Shown here one piece after another: positions 1 through 11,538 of a stretch of DNA of 64,000 nt. This DNA is from Paramecium tetraurelia (taxonomy: Eukaryota > Ciliophora > Oligohymenophorea > Peniculida > Parameciidae): NCBI RefSeq assembly GCF_000165425.1, contig NW_001799311.1:372001-436000 (forward strand), read 5' to 3'. How positions within the stretch are numbered: the stretch's first letter is position 1; the number at the start of each line of letters is the position of its first letter. A program made the position numbers and the translations under genes. Under the pieces are notes generated by a model that saw nothing but the letters and a program-made list of their open reading frames with translations, did not search any database and was not told where the DNA came from.

Positions 1-1314
1 ACTTTACAAAGGGAGAAAACCATCTTGATCGTCTGTAGGGATGTGACTCATCGTTAGAAGATTCGATACTTAAGAGAATATGATATTTAAAAGTCGAAAA
101 TGCTTTCATTTGTGAGTCATGAATACAGACAACCTTTGGGATGCATCATCTAGATGATTGAATGTGCCTTACAATACAAGGTCATACAAAAAAATGTAGA
201 AATCACTGAAGATTTACAGGCAGCCTTGGATAATTCAAAGTATATGTTGAATTTGTCTAATGATTTGTTGGACTTGGCCTAAATTAAGAATGGAAAGTTC
301 AAGATACAGAAGGTACCTTTTAATTTAGAGAAACTGATTGCAGATTCTATTAAGATGTTTGCTCTGAAAGCCAAAATAAAGGATCTGCAATTGGTTTGTG
401 ATTATAATCTCTCTCTTCCTAAATTTATTATCTCTGATAAAAATAGAATCAAACAAATAATTGTCAATCTCTTAAGCAATGCATTTAAGTTTACTTGTAC
501 GAGAATACAAGTAATAGTTGATCTGTAAGGCAACTAAAAACTGAGGATAGGAGTCAAAGATGATGGGATAGGGATCAGCTAAGAGGAACAATAGGTTTTG
601 TTCAAAGCATTTTCAAAAGTAAATTCAGAGGAGAGCAAGAAACTCAATGAACAAGGTGTAGGATTGGGTTTGGTGATTAGCAATTAGATAGCCCAAAATA
701 TTGGTTGTTCAGGATTGAATATAGAATCTAACAAAGATCAAAATAATCATTTTTCTTTCTTTTACTTCGATATAATGATGGAAATACCAACAAACAAAAA
801 AAAAGTGCCCAGCTTCAAAATCCCCTAAATCACGCCCCAATATTAGGAAGTCGATGAAGTTACGACCTTCAATTAGGAATGCCAAAAGATTGCCCTGGAG
901 GTGTTTCCACAATGTTGTCATTATTTGATTGTTGACGATGATTGCTTTAATGGATACGCCTTCAAGAGGATTCTAATGGGATTGTAGAGCAAGTACGCCT
1001 TATCCTTTTAATAATTTGATGTAGAATATGTTTCATCTGGGAAAGACTCACTTTCAAAGATCTAAGAGAAGAAATGCAATAAGGAGTGTTAGGGTTACAA
1101 ACTAATTTTCATGGATGTAGAAATGCCTGTTATGAATGGGATGCAGACCACAAAATAACTCTTGAACATCAATCCCAAATAGTTGATTGTCGGTTGCAGT
1201 GGGTATTCAGATGTTCAGGAGAAACAGAAATGCCTAGAAGCTGGCATGGTTGACTATCTCACCAAACCCGTGATGGAGAAGGATCTCATTCAAATACTAC
1301 AGAAATATTAATGA
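1..1314 (+). CDS. Hybrid sensor histidine kinase / response regulator, 3' part
   Basis: A two-component phosphorelay protein whose start lies before the window. Frame 1 is open from base 1 to a TGA at 1312 if TAA/TAG are Gln (437 residues seen). In order: the end of a PAS-like region (RDVTHRQK), the H-box SHEYRQPLG with the phospho-accepting His near base 118, an N-box (NRIKQIIVNLLSNAFKFT), the ATP-binding G boxes DDGIGI and GVGLGLVISN, then a C-terminal receiver domain with acidic DDD, phospho-acceptor Asp in MDVEMPVMNG and the conserved Lys in TKPV. All catalytic landmarks are present, so autophosphorylation and intramolecular transfer are expected. No transmembrane segment is visible in this part, so the localisation and the input signal are unknown. 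No intron was needed. Confidence 0.92.
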
Positions 1315-1354
1315 TATTATTATGATTATTTTTGATAACTTATTAGATATGAAT

Positions 1355-2506
1355 TCATCTTTCATACAATTCACTTGAGCCTCCATAACGAGCTTGGATA
1401 TCCCAAAAGATATTTTGAAGAGCTTAAGTTAGTGACAAAGGTCTGACACACAAGTCATCAATAGTTTTAGATCCTTGTTGCACTATCATGTCATCACCAT
1501 GTTTCAAAATATAATCAATATTGAAATACTTCCAATTGGGAATATATTAGGCTACAAATAAATATACTGCCATACCTATTTTCAATAATAATTATTTATC
1601 AATATGAGCCAATTTAGGAGGTCTCTATACGATGTTGTGGAACATCTCATAGCATTCTAACAATGTATACACGTGAGGTCCTCCCAATTCGTATGTCTAA
1701 CCTATTGTTTCTGGCATCTTCAAAGCATTCAACATGGCTTAAGCTACATCTTACACAAAGATCTAACTATCTAAAATATTAGCGTACAGGTTATCTTTTG
1801 GCCTGGCAGTTGTCTGGAACAATGTTGAAATTATGAAAGTATCTCTTCTACACTTACCAATGATAAGCGAAATCATCATTGTCTCCAACCATCACACTTG
1901 GCCTAAAAATTGTGGCATTGGGGAATGCATTAAGGACCTACACATATCGTAAGTTTCATTACTTCTTATTCACCAATATACTTGGTTTGGAGATCAAGGG
2001 ATTCTGCATGAGGATTTGCACCACAAGCTGAAAAATGAATTAATCTGATCACTCCTGGGTTTTTAGCACATGCTTCAGCTATTCTTTTAGGCACTGTTAT
2101 ATTAATCCACTCGAAATCCTTTCTATTTTTCAGATGTTTTCTAGGACCAAGCAAATTTACAACCACATTCGAGTTTTTCATAGTCCACTCTATCATTTCT
2201 TTGTTATCATAATTCATATCGTGTAAAAGCCAATTCTATCCTGGTCCTGATGTTGTTTTTAATTCTCTAACATGATCCTCATAATTGTATCTATTTAATC
2301 TATGTGAAATCTTACTGATGATTATGAGGGAATATCAATTCAGAACCAATATTGCCAAGCATGCCACCCATGTATATACCTGAAAAACTAGTACCTCCAT
2401 GTATAGTTGCTCTGATTCCTGAGGGAGTGTGTTTGGCACCCTTATCAAAAATGTGCAACTTAGGTCTTGATAAGACACCAAAGTGAAACCTTAAAACCTT
2501 TTGCAT
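1355..2506 (-). CDS. Complex I 39 kDa subunit (NDUFA9-like), mitochondrial
   Basis: An atypical short-chain dehydrogenase/reductase that in other eukaryotes is an accessory subunit of mitochondrial NADH dehydrogenase and binds NADPH. The N-terminus (MQKVLRFHFGVLSR) is basic and resembles a mitochondrial presequence, followed by a degenerate Rossmann loop (HGGTSFSGIYMGGMLGNIG) and family-typical NSNVVVNLLG, LIHFSACGANP and PNATIFRPSVMVGDND. Two 25-nt introns (2291-2315, 1938-1962) restore the frame. A third frame change near 1810-1855 has no canonical short intron; a 40-nt GTGTAG...CCAG intron (about 1811-1850) would make the coding length an exact multiple of three (353 residues), but that is longer than any other intron here, so a sequence error or indel is also possible. 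The C-terminus ends SSELYER. Confidence 0.85.
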
Positions 2507-3561
2507 TATTATTATTATTAATAAATAAACAAACCTTATTATGTGTACCTCTCTTCATTGATTTGAGTAATGACAATAAAGGTGTCTGGCTCTAAATCAT
2601 CTCTCTTATCTAAATTAGTGCAATAAATAAGCAGTCTGACAATCCTTCATTACTTTTACTTTTTGTTTTTGGGATGTAAATTTTAAGAATAAATTACTTT
2701 TTTTGAATTCTACGCTATAAAAAGGTATACCATTTGACATGAATATTTTTGATTTTAAATGGGGAGTTAATGAAGCTCTGTTAATAATTAGTCAAATATA
2801 AATTGAATCTTCTTAATTTAATTGATTGATTAATATCTACCAAAACTAAAATGACTTGATAATTATAATATTTTGTTAATCTATATTTTTGATAACCTAT
2901 TCATATAAATGTTAATTTATAATTAATTTTAACAAAAACTCTTGTTTTTTTTGTAATCAATTTTTATACTCAATGTAAATTACTTTGAAAATTGGAAATA
3001 TTTTTCCCTCCCTTTGATTAATTAGATTATTCCTGCAAATCTGCTTGAGTAAACAATATTATATAGTAAGGAAGAATTTTTACGAGTGAATTTAAAAAAA
3101 TAACAAATATTTTAGTGACAAAAAATATCATTTAATAATATAAACTCAGAAAGAGAATAATAACGATAATTATCTTACTTTTAAAATATATCATCAACAT
3201 TAGTATTATCCAGAGTTCTCTCTAACATAAATGAGATAGTTATTTTTTAATTATTTTTCTGATGTAATTGATCCAAGCAGTTTAAATGTTCTGTGTTGGA
3301 AGTAAAGATTTAGAAAAAGAATGGTTTAAGAAAATGGTAACCCATTAATTCAATTTAACCAAAATTATATTATTTGACAATAATCTATTTTAAAATTCAA
3401 TATGATTTAGTGAGGACAGGAATTTCGATAAACTAAATTGATTAAATATTACTTTTTTTGCATATTTATTAAAACAATTTATATAATAGATGTTTTTAAA
3501 TAGAAATTAATAAAATTTAATTTTAAGACAAACGGAATTTTCAATTTTCTAATTATATTTC
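2507..3561. other. AT-rich intergenic stretch
   Basis: About 1 kb separates the start of the NDUFA9-like gene from the end of the cysteine-rich gene on the same strand. It begins with a short (ATT)n run beside the 2506 start codon and is otherwise very AT-rich with frequent TGA in all frames. I see no gene, RNA or repeat in it. Confidence 0.6.
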
Positions 3562-4437
3562 TCATATATTGATAAAAATCACAATAGCAAGGACAACTTA
3601 GGCCAAAGAAGAATATGATGTATCATCAGTATCATCATCGCTTTTTGGTTAAACACACACTTCGCACTTTGAAGTTGAGGAATTCCATTTATATGATAAA
3701 TTAGACCCAACTAGACAGGTAGGCTAAGTCAAGGTGGAATAATCAAATTCCATGCATTTAGCATTTACCCATTTACATTAGGTAGCCACCTGTTGTGTGA
3801 TATCCCAGACCATTGTACAAGCAGCTTCAACGGTAATTAGGTCACAGGTTCTTGTAGTACACTTTCCTGATGTAGTATTATAATCACATGAGAACTTTGG
3901 ACAAGCAGATTAACTTGTGTTATCAAAATTACTACAAGCACTATTACTCCAAGCTTCACAAGCTGATGAACTTGGATTCCAATAACAAACCTTTCCGTCA
4001 TCTTGAACTGTTTCTACACATCCTTCTTGATTGATTCCAGCACAAGAGTCAATACTATGCATTGAATCATTAGTTTTATCTGTGCATGGATACAATCCAG
4101 CAGAATTCTTTTTGAAAACAGCTTAGCAAGGTCCAACTCTGAAACATTTGAATCCATCACTATATGAATAATCAGAGCATTTGGTGAATGCCTAACATGA
4201 ACTATCCTTCCAAGCACATTTAAAATAGTCTGGCAATTGATCACACATCTCAACAGTAAATTTATCACAGGTTTTATGAGTACATTTCGATGATGTTGAA
4301 TCCCAATCACATGTTGTAGGAATACACTCTGTTTGTGCAGATGCCATTTCACAAGTGCATCCACCCACTTACTGCAATTATAAACTGATGGCATGTATTT
4401 GTATACTCAAACTGATCAAGATCAACACTAGTTTCAT
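3562..4437 (-). CDS. Cysteine-rich secreted or GPI-anchored surface protein
   Basis: A 291-residue protein with no intron. It starts with a clear signal peptide (MKLVLILISLSIQIHA), continues with many regularly spaced cysteines in short units such as CDWDSTSSKCTHKTC and CYWNPSSSACEAWSN, and ends with a polar stretch (DDDTDDTSYSS) followed by a hydrophobic tail (LAQVVLAIVIFINI) directly before TGA. That tail is the layout of a GPI-attachment signal. The design resembles the cysteine-periodic surface proteins of Paramecium and Tetrahymena, but it is far shorter than classic immobilisation antigens. A second gene of the same design lies at 8388-9206. Ligand and function are unknown; surface display is inferred from the termini only. 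Confidence 0.82.
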
Positions 4438-4547
4438 TAATTAATTGAAAACCAACAGTTAATTCAATTCATTTTTATACCCATACAGTTTGATATTGAT
4501 CAATGACGCATCAATTAATAGTATAAACATATACATATAACTTAAAC

Positions 4548-5986
4548 TCAAAATCGTTGTTAAGACAAGATATAATCAATAGCATTGATATTATTCAATT
4601 CCTCCTAAGATTTTCTCTAACAGTATTTTTGTATATATTCCCACAATTAATTAGAGTTCAAACCCTTGATCAAATTGAATGCTTGATTGTATGCATATTA
4701 TTCATCATTGATAAACACCAATTAACGGCACCCTCCCATAGATGCAGCAACCCATTAAATTAACGCCTTCAATTGCCATTCTCCACCAAAAACTCCACAT
4801 CCCCATTTTCCAGTGCAAATGCGAGCAATTCCATAAAATCCACAATAAGATTTGGTCAACTCTCTCTTGTATTCTTTGTATTACTAATGATAATTTCCTG
4901 AGTAATCTCCTGCATCTATGCACTATAAAAGTAGATGAATTTCTTACTATGAAATTGACACTTCGGATTTATTTAACCGTTCCTTTGCATTCAAATTTAT
5001 CTTTATAGCCCTCATACATAATTAGTCTGTTGACTCTCTCAATAATAATTGATTCATCTTGCTTGATTTCAGTAGTTATTAGCAATGATGCCAAAGCTTC
5101 AGGGTGAGTCAAGAATAGTATTTCCTCTTGAACACATCCTAAGTTAAGGACTCCACCTCCAATTCTCTTATTTGCAAAATCCACTATAAAAGAGTCTTAC
5201 ACATTCTCCATTTATCCTTATTCGCAATAAACAAACTCGCACAAGGGCTTACTAATCATAGTTAAGTTCTGCTTTTTTCTGGTGAATGTAATCTTCTCAT
5301 GTGGTTTGAATTCAGGCGAAAACACATGAAGGAAATAGTAAAATAAGCATCTTAACTTCTAAATCTTAATATTATTTTATCCACTATCCTCGTTTGATCG
5401 GTTAAACAATTTTGCCATAATGAAAACAGCTGGTAATTGTTTATAATCAGGTTGTAAGTGCATAACACATAAAAACATATTGGCCAATAGGATTGCTACT
5501 TATATCCTTTTTAATTCAACTTTCTCTAAAAGCATACTCAGATAATCCGTAAATTCTGAATCCATTTTAAGAGCCAAATCACTAATCAAAGGTATTTTGG
5601 CTAGGAATTCTCTTTTTAATGGGAAACCATCTAAAGCTGTACAGAAATTCTTGAAATTAATTTTGTTTTTAATTTGTTTTGGCTAACTTTTATTAATACT
5701 ATATACATTTTAGAAATGTAAACAATAAATTTCTTCTATTACTTGCTAAACACTAAAAGCAGTTAAATTAGTTTAACTAGCCTTCAATAATTAGAGCTAT
5801 TTCTTAATTTCTGGCCACAGCTTATTAAACAAATTAGGAGAGATGTATAGAAATTATCTATCCTATAATATTAATTTAATACAAAGGTTGCTACTCTTGT
5901 TTGTTATTTTAAGCATCCTCTTCTTGGTCTGATAAAACTGGTGTCGAAATGCCAACAAATTTTTGATCAGATGATTATTGATTCAT
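4548..5986 (-). CDS. Poly(ADP-ribose) glycohydrolase (PARG)
   Basis: Hydrolyses ribose-ribose bonds of poly(ADP-ribose), reversing PARP signalling in nucleus and cytoplasm. The catalytic signature is intact: GGGVLNLGCVQEEILF contains the Gly-rich loop and the paired Glu (QEE) that define the family. Downstream are CIDAGDYSG, LTKSYCGFYG and TGKWGCGVFGGE, matching the conserved C-terminal PARG blocks. Two 25-nt introns (5699-5723, which begins GTTTAC rather than GTA, and 4923-4947) join three exons into a continuous frame ending QQRF-TGA. The first roughly 90 residues are polar and Gln-rich and not recognisable. No targeting signal is obvious. It lies tail-to-head behind the membrane-protein gene on the same strand. 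Confidence 0.9.
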
Positions 5987-6109
5987 TTAATTTTATAATT
6001 AAAATAATACATATTCTGATATAAATACAATAAACTTTATTTAAAGAGAGATGTTGGATTGGATCAAATTTATGATTAATATAGCTTATTAATAATTATT
6101 AAATAGTAA

Positions 6110-8347
6110 TCATTAACATATAAGACTATTAGGCAATAATTTAGTTGTTGTTGTTTGTGATCTTAAATAATTTATACTATTGCCCTATAAACATAACACT
6201 TATTATGTGTTATTTTATTGGTTAGTGTATGATTTGTATAATAGTCTATCTTCATCATAAATTGATAATATTGCATCGTAATTTGGATTTATAACAAATA
6301 CCAAAATGGGATAATCAACTTCATCCACAGTTATTAATTAAGTTTTATCATCAACATATTCTAGATTCATGTAATTATTAGATCCAATCCATTTTGTTGT
6401 TGTGTATTATTTGTAAATACTGGTGGCAAATGTTGTACCTAACATTGATTATTTAGATCCTTGTAGAATAATTGATAGTTATTTCTATTATTTGATTAGA
6501 TTTATATTCAATGAGGTGTTCTAGTTAATAAATATGTTTTATTCATAAGGAATATATCCTTTTGATTAAATTATTAATATGTAGGATTATTCCTATACAA
6601 AATTTAAAGTATTCTAATTTTGAATCTACAAATATTCAGTATTGGTTATTGGATTAAGTAATTTGATGGTGTAGTTTTAATTAATGTTTAGTTAAATGTC
6701 TAACTTCCAAAATCGAACTGATTAGAGTTATTTAAGTATGTCTTAATTCTAAATCAGATTAGTTTAACTATTTTCTTTGAGCAATCTAGTCTATTTTTTA
6801 ATTGTAAAGTCAATATTAACTGTTCTACTAGTAACACACATATAAATCTAAATAGAAATATTTAAATACATTTTAATAGATGTAATTTTAGATGGCATCA
6901 AATTTACCTATAAATTTTAATTCTGTGAAATTGGAATCATCAACATAAAAGTCTTTAGAATTACTTAATCTATAATAATTCATTGGAAAGTCTGTTTTGA
7001 GTGTTAACTCAATGTTATCACAGTACATAAATTAACAGTTAAGAGTAACAAAATTCTTGATTTGACTACATCCTTTAGGGATATCCAAATATTTGGAAGT
7101 TGAAACTGAATTAAATTTATTGATATCCTAATTGATCTCTTTACTGAATAAGAAGATTGTTATTATGATTAGAAATAGCTGAATAGTTCCAAAAACGAAA
7201 TCATAGATTTTAATTTCCGTATTCAACAATGGAGGTTTCTATGAGATGTACAAGATAAGTGTCAGAGTAGCAAAACCAATTAACTAATGAACTAAAGTGA
7301 CGACATTCAATTTGAATTTGGATCTGTCAGCCACTATTCCACAACAGTTTAGATTCAGACATCCTAACTTTGTATCTCTCTAAGAAATAGGTATTTTGGA
7401 ATCCATTTCCCACATGAAGGCTTTTTCATCATCATTACAAGATGTACTTTCTTAATACTTTTAGCAATTAGTATTGGCAAATAAGAAGTCCATGTGCAGA
7501 TTTCTTAAATGAGCTGAGCAATCATTTAAGACTGATACCTTATTTTATTTGGCTTGTCTGACATTTGAAAAGTGTTTGTATTGATTGAGTACCAAATAAA
7601 ACAATAAAATAGCTCCAATAGTAAAGTAAGCCACCTTGATCTTTTTCAGATTAGCACTGTAGACTAATGCACTGGTGGAGATTAATAAGAGCAATAAAAT
7701 TAATTAGAATCCAACGAGTTTTGAATAGTGATTGATTGCAATTCCAGTAATGAAAAATAGTGTATTGTATATATGCAAAGCTATCATGAGATTCTGCTAA
7801 TCTTAACAAAGGTAGAGACTATAGGTGATGTAAAAATATGATATTAGAAGTAGGAAAAAAGCCAATAGGATTGATCGGAATAGGAGTGTAAATTGTTGCC
7901 ATTCTTGAATTTGATTGATATAACTGGAATTCTCACCAATTTTATAATTGTAATCAGCTTCGAATGAGGCAATAAAGAATATCATCAGGGAGATTGCCAT
8001 AATAATCATTAAGCCATTTAATACAAATGATAGTTGTCTAATTACCGTGTCCTCTAAGGGTTTACAATGATAATAATACTTTCTTATTTCCAGAATAGAT
8101 TGAAGATCGACAGAGTTATCCCATAGATGGAGGTGTATAGTAATATCTCATAGAAGTATGGTGGATAGATGGACTTGTAAAGGAAGGTAATCACTATAAG
8201 ATAAATGTTGATGAGGATAGCAAAGGGAATAACAAATTTGGTGTATTTAATGAAATTGGACTGTTCATCGAAATTCCAACCTAATGATGAGTAATGTAAA
8301 TTGATACCATCAACTGAGTAGTTGTCGTTATCTGTATTTTATTTCAT
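6110..8347 (-). CDS. Polytopic membrane protein of unknown function
   Basis: About 730 residues with roughly nine hydrophobic segments. Seven lie in the first half (for example FVIPFAILINIYLIVITFLY, FVLNGLMIIMAISLMIFF and ILLAFFLLLISYFYITYSLY); two more follow a roughly 100-residue polar loop that contains several Cys including LNLNCCGIVA. The C-terminal quarter is hydrophilic and Asn/Gln-rich. A 26-nt intron (8054-8079, GTATT...TTAG) and a 22-nt intron (6848-6869) restore one frame. The start chosen is the first ATG after the TGA of the upstream cysteine-rich gene. The CCG in a loop before a membrane segment recalls tetraspanins, but segment number and order do not fit, so I assign no family. 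Confidence 0.75.
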
Positions 8348-8387
8348 TAATTTATTGTTAAAAAATAATATTCACATTTTAATTCAT

Positions 8388-9206
8388 TCAGAATGATGCG
8401 ATTAATATAATAAAACTCATCAAAAATAGTTTACCGAATCCTTCACATTCTATACATTCATTCTTTACATTGTTCCAGAAGTATGTTCCCAACGTGATGC
8501 TTGAGCAATTGCTTTGTTGAAGTTAAGAAACACTACTCAATTCAACACACTAATTGGCTGACCATGTGCAAATCGTAAATGAATCGCCATCCAAATGAGG
8601 AACGAATGAGCATGAACTCTAAGATGTGAAATCCTTACACTGTTTCTCATTGCAATCATTGTTCAACCACACACAATAGGAGACATTACACAACGACTCA
8701 TTTAAATCAGAGGCATCACTGCAACTATCCAATTAAAATGCTACACATTCGTTGCTTATACTCTTCCAAACACATCTATAACCATCTGATTATACACCAT
8801 TGCAACTTGACGAGGTAAGCTGATCGGAGCAGACTATATAATTCATTTGTTTTGCCAAATAGTTTGTACACTAATAAAAACCTCCAGTCTTCTTCCCACT
8901 TGATACACATCCTATCACTTGATTGCCTTTGTTGAAACACTGCTCCTCAGCATCTACATAATAAGCATTGCATTAGGAAAATGCAGAACAAGTTTGAGTC
9001 TTGTGATCAAAAGAGCAATCAAATCTTGAATCGCATTCTACTCTTGATGTAACATCAGAGCAACCCAAATTTGAGCATAATTTCGATTCGAATTTACATC
9101 CAAATGCTGTACAATCATTTTCTACAAAGATCTCTGTGCATAAACAAGTTTTATCCAAAGACACGATAACTGATTAACATATTGTAAAAAGTATTAATAT
9201 CAACAT
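8388..9206 (-). CDS. Second cysteine-rich surface-type protein
   Basis: A 272-residue intronless protein of the same layout as the gene at 3562-4437: signal peptide (MLILILFTICQSVIVS), then about 30 cysteines in units such as CEWLNN-type CVWLNNDCNEKQC and CSFDHKTQTC, and a short hydrophobic end (FGKLFLMSFIILIASF) immediately before TGA. The tail suggests a GPI anchor or a single membrane anchor. The similar design but weak residue identity to the first copy suggest an old family rather than a recent duplication. It ends 40 bases before the start of the polytopic membrane protein on the same strand; I considered a fusion of the two, but the in-frame TGA at 8388-8390 and the good ATG at 8347 argue for two genes. 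Confidence 0.8.
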
Positions 9207-9221
9207 ATTATTATTAATGAT

Positions 9222-10058
9222 TCATTCTCCAAAAAGCATTCTCTTTGCTCTCTCCTACTATTTCTTCTTAATCTACTTCTCCTTCTCTCCAATGCTCTGC
9301 AACTCCTTTATCACCTCCTCGTTCTAAGGATCCAATTGATTTGCCAATTTTAAATCAACTCTACATATTTTTCATATTCATTTACTTCGCCCTCTCAAAA
9401 TCATCAACCTAAATCGAAGCCACAGCCCTTCGGTGTAACAATTTAACATTCTCAGGTTATCCTTATAAAACATTTGTGGCTTGTTTTATGCATAATTCAA
9501 ACTATTTATTCTTCAAATATGTAAGAGAAAGATTAGATCTTAATTGCCCTTACAATTCCAATTCTCTATCACAATACTCTGTCTTTATTAAATTTAATGA
9601 TTCCAAATATTTATTTTGGGCTTCTAGATATTATTATTGTTTGATATCGCCATTGCCTAACCCTTTCAATTCCAAAGCTCTCTCATAGACCTCCTCCCCT
9701 TCTAAATGCCAAGGGTTATTCTTCATTCTCCCTATTCTAATAATCTCGATTTCATATTAATTATAAAATTCCTTTTGATAGTTTTAGAATTACTTTGGAG
9801 ACTGGGGATTGATAAATCTTAATGAGACTACGTTCCCCTTACTTCATCTTACTAAGAGCTTATTCAATCTCAGACTACAACCATCCTCTTCCGATTATGG
9901 TTTTAGTAGCTGTGTGTTGTGAGTTAGTGAGTAATTCTCCGTTCTGATTGTGAGCAATAAAGAAGACTAAGATTAGAGATGTGTCAGTTACAGAAAACTT
10001 CCTCGTGCAATCTAGGAGTGTCTCCAATACCTTCCTTGATTATTTGGATGTCAAACAT
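9222..10058 (-). CDS. FKBP-type peptidyl-prolyl isomerase with TPR domain
   Basis: Resembles the FKBP51/52 class of Hsp90-binding immunophilins. The N-terminal half is one FKBP fold (start MFDIQIIKEGIGDTPRLHEE; later TIIGRGWLQSEIEQAL), the C-terminal half three TPR-like helical repeats (GEEVYERALELKGLGNGDI; LRSNLSLTYLKNKQFELCI; VKLLHRRAVASIQVDDFERA), then a Lys/Gln/Glu-rich helix. Introns of 25 nt at 9967-9991, 9828-9852 and 9361-9385 give exactly 253 codons plus stop. The middle intron deserves a check: it removes KMKQGE, a stretch that is conserved in FKBPs, so an alternative reading with one base fewer in a G4 run would keep it. Aromatic active-site residues are not well conserved, so isomerase activity is uncertain; a co-chaperone role is likely. 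Confidence 0.83.
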
Positions 10059-10188
10059 ATAAATTAAATTAATATCAATTGGATATGGTGTACGGTCGTC
10101 TCATCTATAACAATGTTAAGGATTACACTCCTCAATGGTTCAAAACTATACCCTACTAATAAACCGTGAAGCCCACCTTCGGTATTGA

Positions 10189-10514
10189 ATGAGATATATA
10201 GCAGTAAGAAAACCCTAAGTAGTGTCTCGTTTGAATAGCGATCCTAAAGTGAAAGCCCTTTGGAGATTTCTAGGTAGAAATGTAGCTGACAATCCCTGGG
10301 CTTGGTAAGTTTACATTTTTGCAAGTAAATGAACTAATAAGCAATTAGATTCTTTTGTGATCTTTGGTCTTTGCTATTATCCATGGCTTTGGGTGTACTA
10401 ATTTAACAATAAGAAGGTAAAGATAGTGTATATAAATACAATTAGCGAACTATCGATTATGCCTTATAATAAGAGAAAGAATGGAAAGCTAAATAGGCAG
10501 CAGCTGAAGAATGA
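10189..10514 (+). CDS. Small single-pass membrane protein, probably mitochondrial
   Basis: A 90-residue protein assembled from three exons: a basic N-terminus (MRYIAVRKPQVVSRLN), one aromatic membrane span (VYIFANSFVIFGLCYYPWLW) and a charged coil (TIDYALQQEKEWKAKQAAAEE-TGA). Introns are 10325-10348 (24 nt) and 10417-10445 (29 nt). Unspliced, the first intron contains an in-frame TGA. Size, basic start, one span and charged tail recall accessory subunits of ciliate respiratory complexes, but I do not recognise the family. The start ATG directly follows a TGA in the same frame. It converges on the spartin-like gene with only 23 bases between the two stops. Confidence 0.7.
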
Positions 10515-10537
10515 AAATAATAAATTTATTGTTCAAA

Positions 10538-11538
10538 TCATTATTATTATTATTCTTATTATTATTATGGTTTAGGACCTAAATATGTTTCCGAGACATC
10601 CTACCCATACTTCTTTTCAACTATCACTCTAGTGTTTGTTCCTATCTAATCACCAATCTTCGATAGTGCTGATCCCAGACCAGTCAAAGCTGTCCCCATA
10701 GCATCCCAACTAGCCACAAATATTTCTCTGCCTTCTTTCAACCCTTTAATTACGTTATGAACATTACTTACCTTAACTATCCGAATTATCAATCTATTTG
10801 TTTATGTCTTACTTGAATTCTGACCCTTTTTACACAACAGGAGTGAATAGTTATTTTAGGTAGGCCCCAGTTACATCAACTGTCTATGAAAACTTAGACT
10901 TAGCGGTTTCCACTTTTAATTTTGTTTCTGGCTTGACTTCCACATCTTCCTTTTTCTCCACTTTTGAATTGATATATTCCCCTCCTGCTGCCACTCCTTT
11001 GGCTATCTTATCTCCTAACCAATTAAAGCCTTCTTTCAAAGCTCTTAATAAGAAATCAGGTACAATACTTACTCCCCTCCAGCCTTAATATAACCCACTG
11101 CTGTAGTACTATTCTCCAAAGGGTTGATATCGATATCTTTGCAATGAATTTAGATGCTTTATTTGAATTATGGAATTTGGATGGCATTTTCAAAAGGTAT
11201 TATTTGCACTAGTTATTGCAGTGCATTTAAGAAGAGGTCTCCTTCTTGTCCCTTCTAAATGAAATCCATTCAATCCTAAAATCATGGAAATCCTTACCAG
11301 CAGTGGCATTGGGGTATAGAAGAGAAAATCCTTTGTCAGACTTAAGGATAACCCAAGGAGTGCTTGGAAAGATAGTTTGACAATAGGTGTTGATCATTAC
11401 AAAATAAATCCGAGCATCTGGCATATAACAAATTTAGATCTATCCCTCATGAACCAGTTTTCTGCTATTCTGCACTAGTTCTAAAAGGCGAGCATTCTGT
11501 GATGTCGTTACTATTTGAGCTTGTGTATTATTGTGCAT
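10538..11538 (-). CDS. Spartin/senescence-domain protein
   Basis: The C-terminal half matches the plant-senescence/spartin-associated domain, found in proteins on lipid droplets and endosomes: ALKEGFNWLGDKIAKGVAAG, then REIFVASWDAMGTALTGLG and VIVEKKYGQDV. The N-terminal half (ARLLELVQNSRKLVHEG ... YMPDARIYFVMINTYC) fits the upstream part of such proteins. Exon borders are only partly resolved: a likely 29-nt intron ends at AAG (about 11043-11071), a 22-nt GTAAGG...TTTTAG candidate lies near 11280, and a 19-31 nt one near 10790-10820; at least one frame change near 11250 is unexplained. The last codons are CCA followed by TAA/GAA repeats, a poly-Gln tail encoded by an ATT-type microsatellite. 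Confidence 0.65.

Noticed and set aside
2506-2525. ATT repeat as a regulatory element of the NDUFA9-like gene
   Set aside because: Similar ATT runs occur at many intergenic places in the window; no specific signal.
4014-4394. A 126-codon standard-code ORF on the minus strand
   Set aside because: It is an off-frame reading of the cysteine-rich gene; the true frame has a signal peptide, regular Cys and runs from 4437 to a TGA at 3562.
6950-7450. Tetraspanin assignment from the CCG motif
   Set aside because: Number and order of membrane segments and the loop position do not match the four-span tetraspanin layout.
8054-8079. Programmed frameshift in the polytopic membrane protein
   Set aside because: A canonical 26-nt GTATT...TTAG intron explains the frame change fully.
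8340-8400. Fusion of the cysteine-rich protein with the downstream polytopic protein
   Set aside because: An in-frame TGA ends the first after a hydrophobic tail, and joining them would need an intron of about 100 nt, far longer than any seen here.
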